The translations under genes were made by a program, and so were the position numbers. From positions 62,001 through 126,000 of the forward strand of contig JAEYZN010000012.1 in assembly GCA_023428025.1 (NCBI GenBank): DNA of 64,000 nt. The letters run 5' to 3'. The DNA is from Bacillota bacterium (GTDB lineage Bacteria; Bacillota; Clostridia; Christensenellales; SZUA-584). Shown here one piece after another: positions 59,285 through 64,000 of this stretch. Numbering within the stretch: position 1 is the first letter of the stretch; each line of letters begins with the position of its first letter. A model generated the notes under the pieces. The model worked only from the letters and a program-made list of their open reading frames with translations. It had not been told where the DNA came from and ran no database searches.

Positions 59285-59312
59285 ATTATACATCATTTTG
59301 CCCAATATGCAA
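59285..59312 (-). promoter_or_regulatory. Promoter of the NlpC/P60 gene
   Basis: On the minus strand TTGCAT and TATAAT are 16 bases apart, about 55 bases before the start. Confidence 0.65.
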
Positions 59313-59327
59313 TATATAAATTGATTA

Positions 59328-59993
59328 TTATAACTCGTTACGGTATTTCACCATCAATTGCTTGAAGATTTCCGCCGATGTGGGCGGCGTATAGGTCACC
59401 GCGTTGGCGCCCGCCTCAATGGTGCTCACTATCGATTCGGTTGACGGCCCGCCCGTTGCGATGATGGGTATTTCCGGAAACCGCTTGCGGATGTTGCGGA
59501 TAATATCCGGCGTTTTGGACGCGCCGGAAACGTTGATGATATTGGCGCCCGCATCAAGCCGGGCTGCTATATCCGTCCCCTCTGAAACCACCGTGATGAC
59601 GATCGGGATATCGATTCTATCCCGCACCTTTCGGATGATGTCGTTGGTTGTCGGAGCATTCACAACCACACCGATCGCGCCCTGGTTTTCGGCGTCCATC
59701 GCCAGATTGACGACGCGCTTGCCCGTCGTCGTGCCTCCCCCCACACCGCAGAATACCGGTATATCCGACACTGTGATAATTGCATGGGAAATGGCGGGCT
59801 GCGGCGTAAAGGGATATACGGCAATCACGGCGTTTGCGTTGCAATTCTTGATCAGGGCCACATCCGTTGTGAAAACCAGCGACTTGATCAACTTGCCGAA
59901 AATACGTATTCCACTGACCTCATTGATGCTATCAGGCACCCGCACCATATGTTTGCGAAGATTTCCATGGATTTCAGGAACATAGCCGCTCAT
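59328..59993 (-). CDS. TIM-barrel protein, phosphate-binding type, function unknown
   Basis: The 221-residue protein folds as a TIM barrel by its alternating strands. Near the N-terminus it has NANAVIAVYPFTPQPAISHA; the middle has CGVGGGTTTGKRVVNLAMDAE; ITVVSEGTDIAARLDAGANIINVSG and PIIATGGPSTESIVSTIEAGANAV form the C-terminal phosphate-binding strands. It resembles NanE- and IMPDH-type barrels but matches no enzyme that I can name. The ATG at 59993 is six bases after GGAGG; one at 59999 lies on the ribosome site. Confidence 0.75.
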   Translation of the reverse strand: MSGYVPEIHGNLRKHMVRVPDSINEVSGIRIFGKLIKSLVFTTDVALIKNCNANAVIAVYPFTPQPAISHAIITVSDIPVFCGVGGGTTTGKRVVNLAMDAENQGAIGVVVNAPTTNDIIRKVRDRIDIPIVITVVSEGTDIAARLDAGANIINVSGASKTPDIIRNIRKRFPEIPIIATGGPSTESIVSTIEAGANAVTYTPPTSAEIFKQLMVKYRNEL

Positions 59994-60027
59994 ACACATC
60001 CTCCTTCCGTCAATCAGCTTTAAGAAT

Positions 60028-60056
60028 ATTTTAACAAAAAATAGCCTGTCCGTAAA
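60028..60056 (-). promoter_or_regulatory. Promoter of the TIM-barrel gene
   Basis: On the minus strand TTTACG and TAAAAT are 17 bases apart, about 35 bases before the start. The -35 box is only a fair match. Confidence 0.5.
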
Positions 60057-60110
60057 GGCAATATAATTCGCCTGAAGGCCGGTGGGATAATTATGACAAA
60101 ATATCTGAAA

Positions 60111-60638
60111 CTATACATCAATGCTGGTGAGACGGTAATATATGTCCGCGGCGTCTTTGTTGAAACACACAAACCAGACTTTTTCCAGCTTGTTTCCAGG
60201 ATATTCTTCAAGCATTTTCATCACGGCATGATAGGCGATTTCGCATGCAGGCTCCAACGGATAACGGTAAACACCCGTGCTGATGGACGGAAACGCGATG
60301 GTCCTGGCCTGGTGCGCCACAGCCGCGCGTATGGAATTGATATAGCATGATTCAAGCAGCGCCGCCTCCCCCTGTCCACCGCCATGCCACACCGGCCCTA
60401 CCGTGTGAACAACGATGTTGCATGGCAAATTATACGCTTCGGTTACTTTGGCATCGCCGGTGGCGCATCCGCCAAGCGTGCGGCATTCGCGCAGCAGTTC
60501 GGGCCCGGCGGCCCGATGGATGGCGCCGTCCACACCGCCGCCGCCTAAGAGACTGCTGTTTGCGGCGTTAACGATGGCGTCCACATGAAGCCTGGTGATG
60601 TCCCCCTCATATATCGCGATCCTGCCAGATGTGTTCAT
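60111..60638 (-). CDS. Macrodomain protein, O-acetyl-ADP-ribose deacetylase type
   Basis: The 175-residue protein is a single macrodomain with all core motifs: VDAIVNAANSSLLGGGGVDGAIHRAAGPEL for binding ADP-ribose, CATGDAKVTEAYNLP, and FPSISTGVYRYPLEPA. Such MacroD-like enzymes remove acetyl from O-acetyl-ADP-ribose or ADP-ribose from proteins. No sirtuin or ADP-ribosyltransferase gene lies beside it. It starts 20 bases after the stop of the large gene at 60659 and is probably co-transcribed with it. Confidence 0.93.
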   Translation of the reverse strand: MNTSGRIAIYEGDITRLHVDAIVNAANSSLLGGGGVDGAIHRAAGPELLRECRTLGGCATGDAKVTEAYNLPCNIVVHTVGPVWHGGGQGEAALLESCYINSIRAAVAHQARTIAFPSISTGVYRYPLEPACEIAYHAVMKMLEEYPGNKLEKVWFVCFNKDAADIYYRLTSIDV

Positions 60639-60658
60639 ACGCGACCCTTTCTTTTAAT

Positions 60659-63193
60659 TTATTGGCAGACAAGCCGCTGCGAAACCACGTCGGAATATAT
60701 ATGCAACCCGTCAGCCTTTATCAAACGGATGACCTCGGACAATGCGGCATACTGGGGAAGCAGTTCTGCAAGACGGTTGGGCTTTTGTATAACATAGCCG
60801 GAGTCATACACCACATCGGGACGTCCATCAAAAATCGCGGCATAGAATATACCGGACTCCACAAGGTCCTGAAAGAAATGGCTGCCGTAGGAAAGCTCGG
60901 GCATAAAACCGGCTTCTGTTGAGGCGACCTCACAGATTACCGACATGTTGCACAGCTCCGCAAAGCTGACGGGCACGCCCAGGGATGCTGTCGTTGTCCC
61001 CCAGCGGCCAGGGCCGATAAGCATCACGCTCTCGTCTTTCAGCAAAGCGTTGATCGAACCGACAGCCCGCGCGACGCTGTGCTTTTCCTGGTTGTTGAGC
61101 TTAAGATAGCTGCGTGTATCCACATAAGCCACAAAATCAATTGAAAGATTGATATTCCCGCCCATAAAACTGCCCTGAGTTGAGAAAAAACAGCTTTGGC
61201 ATTCGACGGAATCGGGTATTCTGACGGCATGGCCAAAGCCCCGCGTCTGCAAAGGCCGGCACTGCACAAGATTAACCTGAAAGCTCTCGTCTTTGGTGAA
61301 GTTGGCCGTAAACTCAATGTCAACGGGATATTCGTATGTGCGGGACAACAGCGCAAGCATATCCTTCATCAACGCCGGAAATTCAGTATCTTGAAGCAGA
61401 CGCTTGAAATCCAGCAGATATGGCGTTTGCTTATGAGTATAGCCCAGCTCACGAAGACGGGACGCCGTTGCCCGGTCCACCGAAACAAACAAGGACGTAT
61501 CTGTCTTGATATCGTAATCCAGCGCTTCATCCAAGGGCACTGTAACCAGTTCGTTCTCTTTTAAGGACAGTATATCCACCTCATGCTGAGAGAAGCGTTG
61601 CTGGTCTTCCAGCGCCATCGGCGGCAGCGCCATCGGATCATCGAGGCTCACGATACGTGCGTAATCACCTGTCATGCGGCCAACTGCGCGCGTCCCCAGA
61701 CCGAATACAAGGCGCAGCATACCGGCATTCCCATCCAGATTCTTGTCCCAAACATACAGGTTTGAGGAATTGCCCACGCCTGCAATATGCGGGAAAAAGC
61801 TGTGTTCGTAATAGTCGCCTGAAACGCGCTGGACGAGAATCGCCATCTGTTCGTCGCTGTCAAACAACCCCCGCTTATCCCTGTAGGCCAGAGCATCCTC
61901 ATTCATTGTGCTGGCGTACACCAGGCGTACGGCCTGCTCAAAGGCTTCAAAGCGCTCCTTGGGTGTTCCCTGATTCACGCAGAAAACGCTCTCATACTTT
62001 CCGGCGAACGCGTTTCCGTAATTGTCTTCCAGCAGCGAACTGGAGCGTACGATGATGGGAAACTGCCCGAAGTATTCGAGCATCTGGACAAACTGTTCTT
62101 GAATATCAGCCGGAAACTTGCCGTTCAACAGCTTTTCTTTAAGCTCTCCGGCGTACTTGTAATACCCGTCACGGGTTTTCTGACGGGTGCGCAGCTCCCA
62201 CCAGCCGTTCTGAACGATGTATGTGTAGAACACGTCTGAGCCGATATAGAACGAGTCGTGCGGCTCCATGAGCGGAGTGAAACGCCTTTGCTCGTCGTTA
62301 TCCAGTATCTTTCTGGCAAGCAGCATGCCGACGCTTTTGCCCCCAACCCGCCCTGTGCCAATGATGCGCGCGGCGATCATCTGCAGGTCTTCCAGAAGCA
62401 AATAGCGTTCGCACAAAGCGCGCATGCGGGAATCTCCACCCACCAGCATGGAGAGCAGCAGCTTCTTATACTCACCGGCCTTTTCAGGCAATTCCGCAAT
62501 GCTCTCCCTGACTTTGCTGAGATAATCCAGCGGGCGACTGCTTCGGTCTATGCTGGAAAAAAGACCGGCAACCTGTGCGCTGGCCGTTACGCGTACGGCC
62601 TCCTGGCCCTGAATCAGATGCGGGAAGAACATTGTCGGGGAATATCGTTGCCATACTTTAAGCGCATGGACGTAACTCTCCCCCGCCACATTATACAGAT
62701 CGAGCAGCAGCTGCGTCGTTTCACGAATGCCGGCTATTGTTGAGTAGGTATGGGCGTTGCGTTGTATGGAAAAATAAGCGATCGTATCCAGCTCGAACAG
62801 ATATGGACACGTCACCTTAAAAAAGTTGCGGATCATCAGGTCGGAATACCAGCAATCCAGTAAATCGGTCAGGCAATCGAACACATAGAAAGCATACGGA
62901 CCTTCCCGCTCGATCAGCGAATGAACAGCGATGGCAAAGCTCTCAAAGCCGCGGCTGGCATCCACAATGGCAACGTGCGCTTCATCCTCGCGCAGCAGCG
63001 GCGCGTGACGTCCGAACCGCACATAGATCAAACGGCGGCCGTCTTGACGGGCCTGTTCAGCAAACGGCAGAACGACTCTTTTGTAGCTTTCCACGTCATC
63101 CGTTTGCCAGACCACGTTGTCGCTCAACCGGAGCTTGTCGATGATATCGTCAAAACCACGGATGCCGGTGCTCACCTTGTCGGGAATGCTCAT
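60659..63193 (-). CDS. KaiC-like N-domain fused to a PEP/pyruvate-binding (PEP synthase-like) domain
   Basis: The 844-residue protein opens with a KaiC/RadA-like segment, STGIRGFDDIIDKLRLSDNVVWQ, but no Walker A motif follows, so ATP binding there is doubtful. An ATP-grasp PPDK_N-type domain lies at about residues 285-640: GTGRVGGKSVGMLLARKIL, PIIVRSSSLLEDNYGNAFAG and ILVQRVSG. The C-terminal part has a conserved-looking LIGPGRWGTT and ELSYGSHFFQDLVESG. The phospho-His swivel and PEP-binding barrel of true PEP synthase are absent. The function is unknown. It is transcribed ahead of the macrodomain gene. Confidence 0.8.
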   Translation of the reverse strand: MSIPDKVSTGIRGFDDIIDKLRLSDNVVWQTDDVESYKRVVLPFAEQARQDGRRLIYVRFGRHAPLLREDEAHVAIVDASRGFESFAIAVHSLIEREGPYAFYVFDCLTDLLDCWYSDLMIRNFFKVTCPYLFELDTIAYFSIQRNAHTYSTIAGIRETTQLLLDLYNVAGESYVHALKVWQRYSPTMFFPHLIQGQEAVRVTASAQVAGLFSSIDRSSRPLDYLSKVRESIAELPEKAGEYKKLLLSMLVGGDSRMRALCERYLLLEDLQMIAARIIGTGRVGGKSVGMLLARKILDNDEQRRFTPLMEPHDSFYIGSDVFYTYIVQNGWWELRTRQKTRDGYYKYAGELKEKLLNGKFPADIQEQFVQMLEYFGQFPIIVRSSSLLEDNYGNAFAGKYESVFCVNQGTPKERFEAFEQAVRLVYASTMNEDALAYRDKRGLFDSDEQMAILVQRVSGDYYEHSFFPHIAGVGNSSNLYVWDKNLDGNAGMLRLVFGLGTRAVGRMTGDYARIVSLDDPMALPPMALEDQQRFSQHEVDILSLKENELVTVPLDEALDYDIKTDTSLFVSVDRATASRLRELGYTHKQTPYLLDFKRLLQDTEFPALMKDMLALLSRTYEYPVDIEFTANFTKDESFQVNLVQCRPLQTRGFGHAVRIPDSVECQSCFFSTQGSFMGGNINLSIDFVAYVDTRSYLKLNNQEKHSVARAVGSINALLKDESVMLIGPGRWGTTTASLGVPVSFAELCNMSVICEVASTEAGFMPELSYGSHFFQDLVESGIFYAAIFDGRPDVVYDSGYVIQKPNRLAELLPQYAALSEVIRLIKADGLHIYSDVVSQRLVCQ

Positions 63194-63300
63194 CCAATCA
63201 CCTGCCTTTGTTGATGTGCGTTGCTGCTATTATAGCATTGGACCGGCGGTTTTCCCAGAGGTGTTGGATCAAATTCCAGATCAACTCCATCAAATGCATG

Positions 63301-63330
63301 TTGATTTGACCTGCTGGTTTCATCTATACT
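63301..63330 (+). promoter_or_regulatory. Promoter of the Cys-rich small protein
   Basis: TTGATT and TATACT are 18 bases apart, with the start 32 bases further on. A divergent TATAAT for the large gene lies at 63229-63234 on the minus strand. Confidence 0.55.
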
Positions 63331-63361
63331 GTAATAACAACACCTTAAGAGAGGTAACGTT

Positions 63362-63553
63362 ATGGCTTGCGAGAACAGGATCAAATGCACATGCACGTAT
63401 ACCACCTGCGCTCATCATGGCAAATGCTGTGAATGCGTGGCCTATCATAAACGTCTCGGGGAAGCGCCCGGCTGTTTGTTTTCCAAAGAAGCTGAGAAAA
63501 CTTACGACCGCTCGATCCAGCGCTTATATGAGGACCACAAGCGGGGCCGCTGA
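63362..63553 (+). CDS. Small Cys-rich protein (DUF6485-like)
   Basis: The 63-residue protein begins MACENRIKCTCTYTTCAHHGKCCECVAYHKR. Eight of its nine cysteines fall in the first 25 residues and probably bind zinc or a cluster; a charged helical tail follows. Such small proteins are common in anaerobes and uncharacterised. A GAGAGGT ribosome site stands before the ATG. It lies between convergent and divergent neighbours with its own promoter. Confidence 0.8.
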   Translation: MACENRIKCTCTYTTCAHHGKCCECVAYHKRLGEAPGCLFSKEAEKTYDRSIQRLYEDHKRGR

Positions 63554-63559
63554 CAGAAG

Positions 63560-63904
63560 CTATTCATATCTGTCCGGCTGCGCTCTGCTTGTGGTCAATT
63601 CAAACAGCGATTTTATATCATTCTGAAAGTCGCTGTCGTTTTGCTCCTCTCCCTTTTCCAGAGTCTCCAGCACTTCAAAACGAAAGGCCTTTCCGCCGAA
63701 TTCTTTCCAGTCATCCTCCAGGCGCGGATGAATGCAGCTGTTCATGTTTTGTGAAAATTCAAAACGGTTCCGGCTTCCCTTCATGTCCGTTGTGTAACCG
63801 ATCATTTTCTTGCCGTTGGCAGTATTGACGATGGAAAAAACACCGCCGATCACAGAGCGCTCCTTATAAGACTGAAGAAGCTCTTTTCTGTTTTTTCTGT
63901 CCAT
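63560..63904 (-). CDS. GIY-YIG-like nuclease family protein
   Basis: The 114-residue protein has KERSVIGGVFSIVNTANGKKMIGYTTD in place of GIY..YIG, followed by SRNRFEFSQNMNSCIHPRLEDDWKEFG and EVLETLEKGEEQND. This matches a small GIY-YIG-like family in Firmicutes whose active-site match is partial; enzymatic activity is uncertain. The ATG at 63904 follows GGGGGAGA. Its 3' end converges with the Cys-rich gene, seven bases apart. Confidence 0.75.
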   Translation of the reverse strand: MDRKNRKELLQSYKERSVIGGVFSIVNTANGKKMIGYTTDMKGSRNRFEFSQNMNSCIHPRLEDDWKEFGGKAFRFEVLETLEKGEEQNDSDFQNDIKSLFELTTSRAQPDRYE

Positions 63905-63917
63905 GTTCTCCCCCGTT

Positions 63918-64000
63918 TTAATACCCAAGTGATTTGAGCGCCCGTGCCAGCACGGCCAGTCTCTCACCTATCATTTCATCGTTCTTGGATAAAACTTCCG
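63918..64000 (-). CDS. 3' end of an unidentified gene (cut by window edge)
   Basis: The last 26 codons of a leftward gene end in EVLSKNDEMIGERLAVLARALKSLGY and a TAA stop. It is followed 14 bases later by the GIY-YIG-like gene, suggesting one operon. There is too little to name it. Confidence 0.5.
   Translation of the reverse strand, partial: EVLSKNDEMIGERLAVLARALKSLGY

Overview
The window reads as a chromosomal segment of a Gram-positive, spore-lineage anaerobe of the class Clostridia with moderately high GC. The evidence is the IspH-ribosomal protein S1 fusion, HutP ahead of cmk-plsC, a T-box in front of pheST, the GerW/YtfJ sporulation protein next to a DacF-type carboxypeptidase, the order scpA-scpB-DUF2953-gerW-dacF-rluB, the order miaB-mutS-mutL-miaA-hfq-ynbB-lexA, RNase Y, and strong AGGAGG ribosome sites with frequent TTG and GTG starts. 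The order or genus cannot be settled from the sequence; a deep clostridial lineage such as Christensenellales is only a guess.

Layout. 1-3074: start of lon (leftward), degV, a GIY-YIG protein and a zinc-ribbon protein. 3200-7284: operon hutP-cmk-plsC-ispH/rpsA with its own terminator. 7309-13495: polA-coaE-lytic transglycosylase-peptide-binding lipoprotein-trmH. 13492-17230: T-box-controlled pheST. 17255-22712: zapA, then M50 protease-scpA-scpB-DUF2953-gerW-dacF-rluB. 22826-26583: biotin-dependent carboxyltransferase cluster, followed by gapA. 27815-28450: a Gre-like protein behind a leader terminator. 28610-29642: an alpha/beta hydrolase bracketed by 20-bp inverted repeats. 29656-30463: eight tRNA genes on the minus strand. 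30558-38862: miaB-mutS-mutL-miaA-hfq-ynbB. 38855-41906: lexA, a XerS-like recombinase with a dif-like palindrome, rnhA and proC. 42725-49881: an oligopeptide ABC transporter island with a cupin protein and an M24 peptidase. 50384-50841: tRNA-Trp and a broken tRNA-Trp-like copy. 50864-55939: purB, dipeptidase, RNase Y and a membrane pseudo-nuclease, all leftward. 55999-57673: nadD-yqeK-rsfS. 57765-64000: NlpC/P60 hydrolase, TIM-barrel protein, macrodomain protein, a large KaiC-like/PEP-synthase-like protein, a Cys-rich small protein, a GIY-YIG-type protein and the 3' end of one more gene.

Most of the window is housekeeping: translation, DNA repair, chromosome segregation, wall turnover and central carbon metabolism. 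The points I find most worth a second look are a near-consensus promoter, Shine-Dalgarno and in-frame Met inside the ispH part of ispH-rpsA, which could give free S1; the recombinase with a perfect 14-6-14 palindrome beside it, which looks like a single-recombinase Xer/dif system; the carboxyltransferase cluster, which has the three parts of a transcarboxylase plus a gamma-like subunit but no sodium-pump beta subunit; a terminator between the promoter and the start of a Gre-type gene; and the uncharacterised KaiC-like/PEP-synthase-like protein. Nothing here proves a new defence or mobile system, and no CRISPR array, rRNA or insertion sequence was seen.
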